Assembly: GCA_034359265.1 (NCBI GenBank)
Contig: CP136891.1
Location: forward strand, 41,284,001-41,348,000
Reading direction: 5' to 3'
DNA: 64,000 bases
Source of the DNA: Canna indica
Taxonomy: Eukaryota; Streptophyta; Magnoliopsida; Zingiberales; Cannaceae
Every line of letters starts with the position of its first letter. Position 1 is the stretch's first letter. Shown here piece after piece: positions 22,132 through 33,011 of the stretch. Made by a program: the position numbers and the translations under genes. The notes beneath the pieces were generated by a model. The model was not told where the DNA came from, made no database searches, and worked only from the letters and a program-made list of their open reading frames with translations.

Positions 22132-23569
22132 TGTTGGCCTAAGGTTTTCTACCTTAGTCTTAATCTTGATTTTGATGATAACAAACATGGAACTAATGGT
22201 TCATTAAAAATATCTTTCAGGTTCCATATTAGTTAGCGCACGATGTCCTCGATCCAAAATATTGGAGAAATCGCAAAGTCGTAAGGACATTGGTCAACGC
22301 GTTCGGGTTCATCGTGGAAATTTCTCGAAGTTCAACGTGTGCACCAAAGTCGTATTGGACGAGTCTAGAGACCACATGGAAAGCTCTCCAAGTTATCACT
22401 CATTGAATGCCGAAACCCGAAAATGAAGCGCTCAAGAAGAAGGCTGAAAAAATCAAGTTCAGCCTAGGTTCGGTCGACCGGTCGGTCGACCGAATGGGGT
22501 TAAAAAATGGCAGTAGCCATTTCGGTCGACCGGTCGGTTGACCGAACAGTGCCAAAAATTGGCAGTGGCTACTTCGGTCGACCGGGCAGTCGACTGACTG
22601 AAGCCAAAATTTGGCAAAGGGCGCATCGGTTGACCGGTCGGTCGACCGAATTACGGATCGCAGGAATCGCGTCTGGTCGACAGCACAGAGAGAATGAGCC
22701 AGCGGTCGATCGGTTGGTCGACCGATGATCGATCAGGATGCGATCGATCGGCGGTAACGGCTAGTTTTCCGCCCGTTGAGCTATTGTTTCTTTGAGATGT
22801 AATAAATATCCCTCTTCTAACTCCTTTAACTCCTCTTATAGATTTTATTGAGCATTCAAAAGAGAGTTTTGAGCCTTCTAAAGATCGATTAATAGCGCTC
22901 AGTTCTTCCGTCAACAACTTCTTCAAGCGCACACTCTGCCTTAACTCGGGTTTCAATTCGAGCTCTACGACTTGGCGAGTTGGAGGATTTAAAGGCTTGG
23001 AAAAGAGCATTTGATCTTGGTTTATTCTTTAAGCTCTTTTCATTGTAATTTTAATTGTTATTTGAACACTATTTTCTTTGGATTTGTGCTTGTGAAGACC
23101 TAGAATTGGTCTTGAAATTGGGTGGTAGCCTTGGTGTTTGAGGTTTAAATCCACTGGTGTAAACGTAGTTTACTAGGATTAGTTGAGTTGTCCCTTAGGG
23201 TTGAGGTGGAAAGGTGCTCTCGATAAGAAGGCGGAGACTTCCGAGTGTGGAAGTGCCTTAGGTTGAGAGTGAGACTCTTCGAGTCAAAGTCCTTTGTGTA
23301 AGGGAAACTATTTAATTTAGTAAACTAAGTTTGGAAATCCTAAGCGGGGTGCTTAGGTAGGGGAGTAGGCATTGGGGCCGAACCACTATAAATCTCTGTG
23401 TTAGCATTGTTATTTTTGTTCGTGTTTATTGCTTCATATTTATTTCTTCCGCTTGCTATAAATATTGTGCTTAGCCTAACTAATCAAGAAACAATTAAAA
23501 TCGGAATCAGGCAAAAGATTTAGTTAACATACTATTCACCCCCCCTCTAGTGTGCCATTTCACCCAACA
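22132..23569 (+). repeat. 3' LTR of the gag-only element (1438 bp)
   Basis: TGTTGGCC to CACCCAACA, collinear with the 5' LTR. It retains the 32 bp segment missing from the 5' LTR. Frames at 22507-23010 are LTR sequence. Confidence 0.9.
22469..22730 (+). repeat. Tandem 52 bp palindrome array (3' LTR)
   Basis: Units at 22469, 22521, 22573, 22626 and 22702, giving spacings of 52, 52, 53 and 76 bp. Unit 1 reads TTCGGTCGACCGGTCGGTCG and closes with ACCGAA, a nearly perfect 26 bp palindrome, the best preserved in the window. Confidence 0.9.
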
Positions 23570-24660
23570 ACTTCTTGACATGGACCTGGTTGGTCCCATG
23601 CATGTTGAAAGTATTGGAGGTAAAAAGTACATATGTTCTTGTTTGTGTTGATGATTTCTCTCGCTTTACCTAGACAAAATTCCTAAGAGAGAAGTCTAAT
23701 GCCTTCAACAATTTTAAATCTCTGTGTTTAAGACTTCATAATGAACAAGAACTTCCAATTATGGAAGTGATCAGAATAAGGAGTGATCACATAATAGAAT
23801 TTGAGAATATTTCTTCCTCTAAATTATGTGATGAAAAAGGTATAGTGCATGAATTTTTTGCTCCCAAGATTCCTCAATAGAATGGTGTAGTAGGAAGAAA
23901 GAACCGTACTATCTAGGAGATGGCTCGAGTAACGCTCAATTACAATCACATTTCTGAGAGATTTTGGGTTGAAGCCATTAACACAGCTCACTACATCATT
24001 AATCGAGCGTATCTCAGACCAAGATCTACTAAAACTCTTTATGTATTATGGAATGGAAGAAAACCTAACCTTACATACTTTCATGTTTTTGGTAGTAGGT
24101 GCTATGTTCTAAATGATAGGGAATATCTTGGCAAAATGCAAAGCAAAAGTGACGAAGCCTTATTCCTTGGCTATTCAACAAATAGCAAGGTCTATCGAGT
24201 CTACAACAAACACACTCAAACTGTGATGGAGTCACCAAATATGAAGGTTGATGACTCTCAAATCTGTCAGACTCTAACTGTTGATGAGAAAACAATTTCA
24301 ACTATTGATAAGACTACTAAGAATTCCTCCAAGGTCATTAAACAGTCAATTGAAACTATTGATCCAACTAACCTTGAGACTGACACTGAAGAGGAAGATG
24401 ATAGTGATGACTCGAGAGCTAAAAAATCAACAAGAACTCTCAAGAATCTATAAAATATATATATGATGGAGTTAAGACAAGGAATCAATCCAAGAAAAAT
24501 CACTAGGATATGACCAAATACTCTTGCTACACTTCCACAATTGAACTCAAAAATGTCAAGGAAGCTTTGAATGATGAATTCTGAATTTCTGCTATGCAAG
24601 AGGAGTTGCAACAGTTTATCAAAAATGGTGTATGGGAACTTATTCCAAGACCAAAATGTT
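23570..24660 (+). pseudogene. pol: Outer copia integrase core, C-part and RT start
   Basis: Integrase core: first Asp in 'LDMDLVGPM', second in 'IRSDHI'. The third catalytic residue is lost: 'NGVVGRKNRT' has Gly (codon 23893-23895) where the family has Glu. A frameshift near 23640 and a TAG at about 23878 add damage. 23920-24453 is open and encodes the C-part ('FWVEAINTAHYIINR', 'FHVFGSRCYVLNDRE', 'FLGYSTNSKVYRVYN', then an acidic linker). The RT start 'ISAMQEELQQFIKNGVW' follows, and the element is cut at about 24660 by gypsy LTR sequence. Confidence 0.85.
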
Positions 24661-26001
24661 TTTTGAATTCATTGCTACCTTGCCATGCTAGATAATTGTT
24701 TCTTATTGAGCTTAATTCCTAAGGTAGTGTAAAGTTTTTATGCACGAATATTGTTGTTATATATAGTAGATGTTGTAACATTTGAATATTTTTCTTTAGA
24801 TTATACATGCTGTCCAAAAATGTTCATGGGCGGAATTCCAAAGTCGATACAAGGGATTCCTCACCCAAGGTAGTGTGGAAGGTTAGATAACATGTAAGGC
24901 GCCGCGAGATGTTCATCATACTTATATGGAAACTTAGCTAGGAGATGATATCACTTCTAGGACTTCTTGTAAATATTTGGAAACTTAGAACTCTTAGGTG
25001 TACACATTTTGGAAGGGCGGCATAAATTGTTGATCCTGTAGCCCAAATTAGGGCCAGATAAGGGCAATGGCCCGAAGTGTATATATAAAAATCCTAGGAC
25101 ATTGATTGTGTGATGTGCTAGAGATGGTCCACCGAGGAGCGTGGAGGTCGGGAATGACCAATGCTCAGCTCGGCCAGTGTTGGGTCTTGAGGTGCGCCAG
25201 CGGACCTGCTAGGAGCCAGACCCCAGTTGGGTGGGACTAGCTATCCTTACCCTAGACGGTGTCCGAAGACTAGTGGACCATCCTAGTTGACGTCCCGGGA
25301 TTGTTTGCTTGCATCTTGAGATGATGTGGACGATGGCCAATATGATACTACCTGATATGGTAGGGACGGTTGTAGCCAGCCGAGATATTTATTCCATAAG
25401 TAGGCCCAACGACCGGATGCTGGAGGCTTGATAGGCCTAGGTGGCAGGTTATCACATGTTCAGTTTGTACAGATTGACCCATTGGGGTCGGTAGTCGCAT
25501 TAGAAGTAGTTTACCTCCTTGTACATTCATTTTGTTGCCTTATATGATATGCATGCATAACTGAGGCTTAGGTGGAGGTTCGCAAGAGCCACTCATTGAG
25601 TCCCAAGTGGACTCATAGTTTATTCTTTATTTTTGCAGAGCATGAGCAGTGACTTTGGCATGTCGACATGGTGCAGCTGGTGGGCGGGAGGCGGTGCCAT
25701 ATCTCGTAGCGGCGTCCATGAGTCTTAGACCAATGTCTAGTAGTTGCTTTTAGTTTCTGCACTGATAGTTGTATTTAAAAGAGTTGTAAAACTTGTTACT
25801 TGAAATGTTCAGTTATTTTGATGTTGGTGTTCTTACTTGTTTTGGAAAATATAAAATTGTGACTTTGAAAACTTTTAATAAAGTGTGTTGAGATTTTTTT
25901 TAACGATACAATTTGGTTTACCTTATGTTAGTGAAGACAATAGGCTACAGGGCAGAATGTAGGCACTGGGCGGTCACACTACCCTCAGTTGGGGTGTGAC
26001 A
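24661..26001 (+). mobile_element. Ty3/gypsy LTR, 5'-truncated, forward
   Basis: It matches the reverse complement of 26116-26950 and the 3' part of the solo LTR at 1517-4015, and ends GGGGTGTGACA at 26001. The first ~1.1 kb of the LTR is missing, and its left edge cuts the outer copia RT without a visible TSD. The frame at 25348-25530 is not a gene. Confidence 0.8.
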
Positions 26002-26115
26002 ACATCGAACACTAATCGATATGGAACCTGAAAGATTTCTCGACGAAATATTAGTTCCATGTTTGTTGTCATCAAAATCGAGATTAAGATCAAGGTTGAA
26101 AACCTAAAGCCAACA
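26002..26115 (-). mobile_element. Fragment of a gag-only-element LTR (5' tip)
   Basis: 114 bp, almost identical to 29160-29272 and 34252-34362. It is the first part of the LTR (TGTTGGCTTTAGG on the minus strand), inserted in the gypsy LTR that continues at 26116. Everything past 114 bp is gone and abuts the end of the forward gypsy LTR. Confidence 0.82.
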
Positions 26116-28135
26116 CATTCTATATAAACCATATACGAGAAACACCTGCCCTAACGGCCTAATTAAGCCACCTAGCATCCAGCCCTTGGGGCCTACTTAT
26201 GGTATAAGAATCCTAGCCATAACCGGCCCTACCATACAAGATAGAATCACACTAGTCAGTCGGCCACATCATATCAAGACGAAGTCAAGAAATCCCGAGC
26301 CATCGACTAGGATGGTCTACTAGTCTCCAGACACCATCTGGGGTAGGGATAGCTAGTCCCACCCAACTGGGGTTTGACACCTAGCGGGCCCGCTGGTGCA
26401 TCTCAAGACCCAATCACTGGCCGAGTCAAGCATTGGTCATTTCCGACCGCCCATGCTCCTCGACAAACCATCTCAAGCACATCACACAATCAAAATGTCC
26501 TAGGGTTTCCTTATATACACTTCGGGCAGTTGCCCGTATCCGGCCCTAATCCGGCCTGCAGGGTCAACAATTAATGTTACCTTTCCAAAATTTGTACTCC
26601 TAATAATTCTAGGTTTCCAAAAATGAATACTAGAAGTCCTAGAAGTTGTATCATTTCCTAGTTCAGTTTCCATATCTAATATGTACCTTGCGATGTCCTA
26701 CATGTTATCTAGCGTTATACGCTACCTTGGGTGAGGAATTCTGTGAACTGAACTTGGGATTTCACCCATGAACATTTTCGGACAGCATATATAAAATAAA
26801 GAACGGTAAACATAATTCACACAACTACTATGTGTAACTACGATAGTCAACAAAAAACATTTACATACTGCATTAGAATTAAATTCAATATAAAACAGCT
26901 TATCTAGCATGGTAAGATAGCAATGAATTCAACAAGGCATGTACTATTAAGCATGGTAAAAATATTACATCATTTCAAAAATTAAAGAGGAATGATCTAA
27001 GGATGGTCACTATGCTATCATTCCTACAATCACATGTAACAAAAAATTAGCTTGCTATAGTTAGCATTTTGCCTAAGTGTCATCATGTCTCTATTGTTTT
27101 AGCACTCTAACTATGGGATTTACCATCTAAAGCTCACCCTCTCCCTCCCCTAGGCTTGGCCAAGCCTTGAGCAAGGTGAACCTTGCTCGGCCATGCCCCT
27201 TAGGGTAGGAAGGGGAGAGGAGGATTAACCCCCGGCCCTAAATCATTGTCTCCGCTATATTCTAGTTACATATTGACTAGTTTGCCCCAACCCCTATACT
27301 CGGCCGAGCCTTGCTCATGGAATTTTGGGGTTGCTCGGCCGAACCTTTGAGCCTTAGGGAAGATGAGTTTCCTTTAACACTTGAAATGAATGACTATGAA
27401 CACACTATTCATGAAATTGAGATCATCCGAGGGCTCTACTTCCGTCAAGGGAATTGGGGAAAATTTTGGCATGACCTTTCCCCTTTTCCCATGGTTCGGC
27501 AGCCCTAATACTCAAGAAATCGATGAGAAATCATGACGATCCGACAAGAATCAATACAAAACTGCGAATATACAATCTCAAAACCAAGAATCATCAGAGA
27601 TTCGCGAGAAAACACATCCTAACAATCCTAGGGGTTCGGCTACCCGCCTCCCCCAATCCATCAAATCTAACCACTCACCTTTGCTTGAGGAAGACTAAGG
27701 ATCGGATGTTGATGACCTCGAATCTTTCGGCGATTGTGCAAAATTCGGATCGATCAAGATCTCCCTTCCTTGCTCCCTCTCCCTCTCTCCCTATGTGCTA
27801 CCTTGTGCGACTCCTAGATGAGTCGCACGGCAACTTGGATGAGGGATTTTAATCCCTCATCTAACATTCCATACTCGCATTTGACACTTACTACTGACTC
27901 GACTCAGCCCGAGTTCGACTTGGGTACCGACTCTACCCGCAACATGAGTCGATTTAAACTCGATTAAGATATAAATGCATAAAAGTAATGAGTCGTTTAC
28001 CCAATTTAATTGCATAAATCATTAGTCGAGTCATACCTTCTACTCGAGGCGATCCTGAGGCTCGACTCGACTAACCCCGGGTCCGGCGCGCTGCACCAAA
28101 ATAGATTATATTAGAATATTTTTCCGGGTCTTACA
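26116..28135 (-). mobile_element. Ty3/gypsy 3' LTR, reverse, 3'-truncated
   Basis: Minus-strand LTR beginning TGTAAGACCCGG at 28135, preceded by a polypurine tract and a gypsy pol end, so it is a 3' LTR. It ends at 26116, where a gag-only-element LTR tip takes over, and lacks the last ~460 bp. The frames at 26374-26574 and 27311-27852 lie inside the LTR and are not genes. Confidence 0.83.
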
Positions 28136-28150
28136 ACCTTTCCCCCTTAA
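28136..28150 (-). promoter_or_regulatory. Polypurine tract of the gypsy element
   Basis: On the minus strand 'ttaagggggaaaggt' lies directly upstream of TGTAAGACCC, as expected for the plus-strand primer next to a 3' LTR. Confidence 0.75.
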
Positions 28151-28552
28151 GGGAAATTCATCCTCGAATTTACTTGAATGACAGGGACTTACTGGCACTT
28201 CAAATAAGGAAGGGTAGCACTCTCTCATGTCCTGCTCTACCTCCCAAGTGGCCTCCTGCCTGGAATGGTGCTCCCATCTGACCTTGACCAGGGGAATTTC
28301 TTTGGACCTTAGCTTCCTGACTTGGCGATTAAGGATCTCTACCGGCCTTTCCTTGAATGAGACGGCGGAATCTACCTCAATAGCAGAAGGCTCAATCACA
28401 TGCAAATCATCTTCTACATATCTCCGAAGCATGGATACATGGAAGACCAGGTGTACTCTGCTCATGCTAAGAGATAAAGCCAGCTCATAGGCCACCTCAC
28501 CCCTTCGTTTGAGAATGGGAAAAGGCCCAATGTACTTAGACCCAATACTCAA
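28151..28552 (-). pseudogene. pol: Ty3/gypsy integrase tail with chromodomain-like end
   Basis: The open minus-strand frame (28106-28552, running into the LTR) encodes the C-terminus of a gypsy polyprotein: 'YIGPFPILKRRGEVAYELAL', 'HLVFHVSMLRRYV', 'FKERPVEIL', then a chromodomain-like 'VKVRWEHHSRQEATWEVEQ' and 'MRECYPSLF'. This arrangement is that of Tekay/Del-like chromoviruses. All of gag, protease, RT, RNase H and the integrase core is missing: at 28553 it abuts a gag-only-element LTR. Confidence 0.88.
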
Positions 28553-29272
28553 TAAAATCTGTAAGAGTGGGAGAAGAAAAATGAGTTATATGAGGTATAT
28601 TTATACCCTCTCAAAGAAACAGCAGCTCAACGGATAGAAAACTATCTGTTGCAGACGCTCGGTCGATTGGCTGGTCGACCGACCGATCGACCGCTTAAGT
28701 GACCACTGCCCTAATGTCTCTGTGCGGTCGACCGACGGGTCGACCGCCAGATGCAAATCTTGAATTCCCGCAATCCGATCGACCAACGCAAGTTTTGTTT
28801 TTGGAGATACGCAGTCCGGTCGACCGATCGGTCCACCGATGCATTCTCTGCCAATTTTTGCCTTCAATCGATCGACCGCCCGGTCGACCGAAGTAGATAC
28901 TGCTGTTTTGTGACATCCTTCGGTCGACCGGCCGGTTGATCGAGATGGCTACTGCCATTTTTCTACCCCTATTTGGTTGATCGCCCGGTCGATCGAACTT
29001 AGGCTGAAATTGTTTTTTCAGCCATTTTTATTGCGCGCTTCATTTCTGGGTTCCGGCTTTCAACATGCGTCATCTTGGAGAGCTTTCCGTGATGAACCCG
29101 AGTGCGTCGATCAATGTCCTTTCGATTTTTTGATTTCTTCTGATTTATCCAATTGAGGACATCAAACACTAATCGATATGGAACCTGAAAGATTTCTCGA
29201 CGAAATATTAGTTCCATATTTGTTATCATCAAATCCGAGATTAAGACCAAGGTTGAAAACCTAAAGCCAACA
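28553..29272 (-). mobile_element. 3' LTR (truncated) of the reverse gag-only element
   Basis: Minus-strand LTR starting TGTTGGCTTTAGG at 29272, matching 33650-34362. It stops at 28553 ('ctcaataaaatctgtaag'), so about half is lost. It includes a palindrome array (28655-28995). Frames at 28601-28958 are array sequence. Confidence 0.85.
28655..28995 (-). repeat. Palindrome array in the reverse gag-only LTR
   Basis: Seven or so GGTCGACCG-type units between 28660 and 28995, e.g. near 28725, 28770, 28816, 28866, 28920 and 28975, mostly 45-55 bp apart, with 'cattctctgccaatttttgc' type spacers between. Confidence 0.8.
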
Positions 29273-29287
29273 ATCTCCCCCTTTTGG

Positions 29288-32130
29288 ATGATGACAAACA
29301 TCCTTAAGAAAATATATACATTAAAGCATAGATGATATCAACTAAGGGATTTCTCCCCCTCTCTATATGCATTGATTTCCTATATTTTTCTCCCCTTTAC
29401 CTATAATTTTCTCCCCACTTACTTATAATTGTCTGCCCCTTTTGACATCAATCAAAAAGGGCAAGAAAGGTTAACTAGTCAAAGGGATGAAGAACAAATA
29501 TATTTTCATGAAGTTGAGATTCTAAAGATTTTTCATGAAACATGACAATCTCAACCAAAGGGATAAAAAAGAAATATTTGAAATGAAACAAAATCATACA
29601 TGATAGAAAACAGTGATAGATAGAATTCAAAACTAAATCATGTATGCACTCAAGTATGAATGTACTCATATCTTTTTCATGACATTTTTAGATTTCATTC
29701 AAACTTTCAAAATATCAAGATATGGTCATTTAAATCATGTATATCAAGTTTGAAGTGAAACTAGTGTCATTTAATCCAAATATGAACTTAGCACGTTTTC
29801 ATTTGAAATAAGCATAAAAACATGAAAAAGCTAAGTATCAAGTTTTGATATCTACTCATGTTTTCTCATATTTAGGCATCTAGACATCAAACATGAGAGA
29901 ATATAAGTCTATGAATCAAGTTTGGGCTTAAAATGAAATTTCTAAGTCACTTTGTTGACTTAGGTTAACCTATACTTCAAGATTTGAAAAATCAAACTTT
30001 TAAATCTATGCAAAATCATATTTTCAACGAAAATTTTTTATATCAGTTAATGGATGAAATTTTTTGATACCAATTGTTGAATGATCATTCAAAATGCATG
30101 TATCATGTTTGAACTCAAAATGAATTTTCTATGTTCATTTTTCATCCTATATTGATTTCAACTAGAAGCTAAATTTTTTTTGATATCGCTCAAAATATCA
30201 AAATCATTTTTAAAAATGATTTTACTCAAAGAATAGAGAGAACGGTATTAGAAATGAAATCAAAATAGCATGCACAAAGTTTCATTTGAAGTTTTTGAAG
30301 AAAAATCAAAGTATCGAAAAGATTGATATTTCAAGAAGGATGATACTTTGTGTTTTCGAAATCCAATTTCAAAATTCCATTATAAATCATATTCTTGATG
30401 AAACTTTTCCAATTTTTTACTGAAGATCCTAGATTTTTCAGTGAGGGTGCAATTTCAAGAATCAATTAAAAAAGATTTTTCTATATTTCTCTAGAAATAA
30501 CTGAAAATGTTGATACCAAATATTGGTCGAAATGGCAATTCCGTAATTTTTAGTTATTTTCAAAGAGTGCTCAGTTTTCATTCAAACTTTTATGACACCA
30601 CATAATGGTCATGTAAAGAGTGTATGTCAAGTTTGGAATGAAAATTATGTCCTTAAGTCAAGATATCAACCTAGCATGGTCAAAACTAAACTAGTTTTCA
30701 TGAAATTTGCTAAGTTTCAATCTTATCATTTACTCATGATTTTTCAACTTTAAACTTATGGACACCTAACATGAGTAAATTTAAACATGTTTGTCAAATA
30801 TGGATGAAAAATGAGACCTCTAAGTCAATTTGTTGACTTGGGTCAACTTGGTTTAAAAGAGGTAACCATGAATTCTATGTCATTTTATCCATATCCATAT
30901 GAATTTTTCATTCTAAATGCATGGAAACATGTAATACCTATTCCTAAACATGTTTATGAAGTTTGGACTTAAAAATCAAGTGTGCAAGTCGATTTATTGA
31001 CTTAGGTCAAACTTTTCCAAGTTTAAATCCCCTAAAGTGATATAGTTATCTCATTGTTCATCTAGACATGAATTTTCAATTTTAATTACCTAGACTCATG
31101 CGATATGTGTATCTAAACATGTTCTTTTGGTGTTTACTTAAAATGAGGTCTCTAATAAGAAATTTCAAACTAGTCCCAATTCATTCAATATTAATATCAT
31201 GAACTTGCCTAGTTACCCATGAAATTGCCTACTCATGAAAATTCAAACATTTATCATGCAAAATCAATCATGAGTATATAGAGACATCATTAAAGCATGA
31301 ATATTCAAGAATTACATTAAGATTTTGCAAAACTAATTCATACCTCTTTCAATAGAATTTTGCCAAACTTGTTATTTACTTTTCAGTTTTCTTCATGATA
31401 GCATAGCCTTCAATGTTTACCACTTTCTTAACTTGCAAGTAGGCTTTATTAGTATCAAAATGAATTTATATATCAACTAGCAAGCAAACATACTAAATAG
31501 CAAAGGTTCAGTGCAAAGTTTTATTTTAAAAACCTTAACCTATGCTAGATAGTAGAGATTCATTTTAAGGAGTTATCATGATATCAAAATGAATCAAAGA
31601 GATCTTAAGATGTGAAACATTTGAGGAATAAGATCTCTAAACATGTTTAACTAGTTTGGACTTAAAAAGAATGTCTCTAGTAGTGAATATCAACCTAGAG
31701 CAAGTTTCATTCAATGAAATTTGCCTAAGTACTAAAATTCTACCTACTCATGAAAATTCAAGGGTTTACCATGCAATTCTAATCATGAGTATTGAGACAT
31801 TATTTAAGCTTAAGCATTGAGGTATAACACTAAGATTTTGAATTTATCAAAGTTATACCTTATTCATGATAATTTGCCAAACTAATCTTAGTCTTCCTAA
31901 TTAGCCTTCCATTTTCAATAATTTGCAAGTATACTTCATTAATGGTAATCAAATCTTATCTACTAGCAAGTTATCATACTAAATAGCAAGGTGAAATAGA
32001 AATCTTCATTTGGGTATTTCAACCTAAGCTAGATAGTGAAAAAATTGTTTCAAGAAAAAATCGTCATGAAACCAAAACGAATCAAGAGATCTCAAAATGT
32101 GAAATTTTGAAACATAAGATTTCCAACCCT
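29288..32130 (-). repeat. Degenerate repeat region of the reverse gag-only element
   Basis: Reverse counterpart of 19560-22115. For example 30820-30990 mirrors 20290-20450 almost base for base ('aacatgtttatgaagtttgg', 'caatttgttgacttgggtca'). There are no coding frames. The units are more numerous and a few extend to 32130. Confidence 0.8.
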
Positions 32131-32213
32131 TCCTATTGGTTGAAAACCGAAAGGCCACAATGAGCCTACAATTTAAAACCACAAGGTCGCATGAGCCCAT
32201 TACAGGCTACCTA

Positions 32214-32229
32214 GGTCTCCGAAGAGACC
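32214..32229 (-). other. Tetraloop hairpin, reverse copy
   Basis: Minus strand reads GGTCTC-TTCG-GAGACC, identical to 19527-19542 and at the same distance class downstream of gag. Confidence 0.75.
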
Positions 32230-32456
32230 GGGAAATCAAAATCAAAAATATTTTTGAAATTCATATCGAGAACGGAAAATCTACTCATGTTAAGCATGTA
32301 TCAAAAACTCCAACTCTAATTTAAACAGGAGGTATAGGAGATGATACCAAATTAACTAGATGCCGATTTTTCATACCGAAGGCATCCATACGATGCGAAG
32401 TTGCAACTTGTATTTGGTGAAGCTTTAAGTCTTCATGCAACTCCCACCAACTATCA

Positions 32457-33011
32457 TCAACTCATCTTTGGTACCCAAATGGCTTTGGGTCCTTGGGGGT
32501 TAAAGGGCTTAGGAACCCAAAGTGTCTTTGCCACACTTGGATTCACCTTAAAAGCGCAGTCATAAATGGCATGCCCATAGATACCACAACAAAAACAATG
32601 TCCATTAAATCTCTTCTTTTCATTTTTATTATGGACATAAGGTTTATCATTAGAATGCTTGACATGTGAACTATGATGAACATGAGCATTCTTAAAGGAA
32701 ACAATTTTCTTTTGAACATGAGGTTTAATGTTAGAATGCTTGACATGAGAAGCATGATGTGCATAAGCATTCTTGAAAGAAACATTTGTATTTCTAAAAT
32801 TCTTAGATGATGAATTACTAGATAGGTTATTAACTTTCTTATTTAGAAAAACAACCTCATTTTTCAAGTCGTTCATGGATTTATGAATAGCATGCAATTG
32901 AGTTTTCAACATGCTATTTTCATTCTTTAAGATGTCATTTTTCGTTTTTAAATCCTTAGTGTCAACACTTAATGTATCATGGCATGGATTGGAGACACTA
33001 ATTTTTAGCAA
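32457..33011 (-). pseudogene. gag: Gag C-terminal part of the reverse gag-only element
   Basis: 184 codons: coiled coil ('NDILKNENSMLKTQLHAIHK'), two His/Asn-rich repeats ('NAYAHHASHVKHSN', 'NAHVHHSSHVKHSN'), a zinc knuckle 'CFCCGIYGHAIYDC', and two 'WVPK' motifs at the end. The knuckle plus WVPK end matches the Gag of the sirevirus at 40762-41322. The N-domain is missing. Confidence 0.83.

Larger units (their letters stand above)
16670..23569 (+). mobile_element. Gag-only LTR retrotransposon (TR-GAG type), 6.9 kb
   Basis: Complete structure: 5' LTR 16670-18106, primer site 18108, gag 18175-19134, about 2.7 kb of non-coding degenerate repeats, polypurine tract, 3' LTR 22132-23569. TSD GCTTC/ACTTC has one change. 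Removing the element joins codons on both sides into an uninterrupted 'KLLDMDLVGPM' of the outer integrase. No protease, integrase, RT or RNase H is present, so any movement would depend on enzymes from a relative such as the sirevirus at 35668-43922, whose Gag has the same coiled-coil design. Confidence 0.9.
29273..33011 (-). mobile_element. Interior of the reverse gag-only element
   Basis: Second copy of the 16670-23569 family on the minus strand: Gag end at 32457-33011, tetraloop hairpin at 32214-32229, degenerate repeats 29288-32130 and a polypurine tract at 29273-29287 ('caaaagggggagat'). At 33011 the Gag frame runs straight into LTR sequence, so the Gag N-terminus, primer site and LTR end are deleted. 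No pol domain is present here either. Confidence 0.85.

Noticed and set aside
28106..28490. Plus-strand frame 28227-28490 opposite the gypsy tail
   Set aside because: Shadow of the minus-strand integrase C-terminus.
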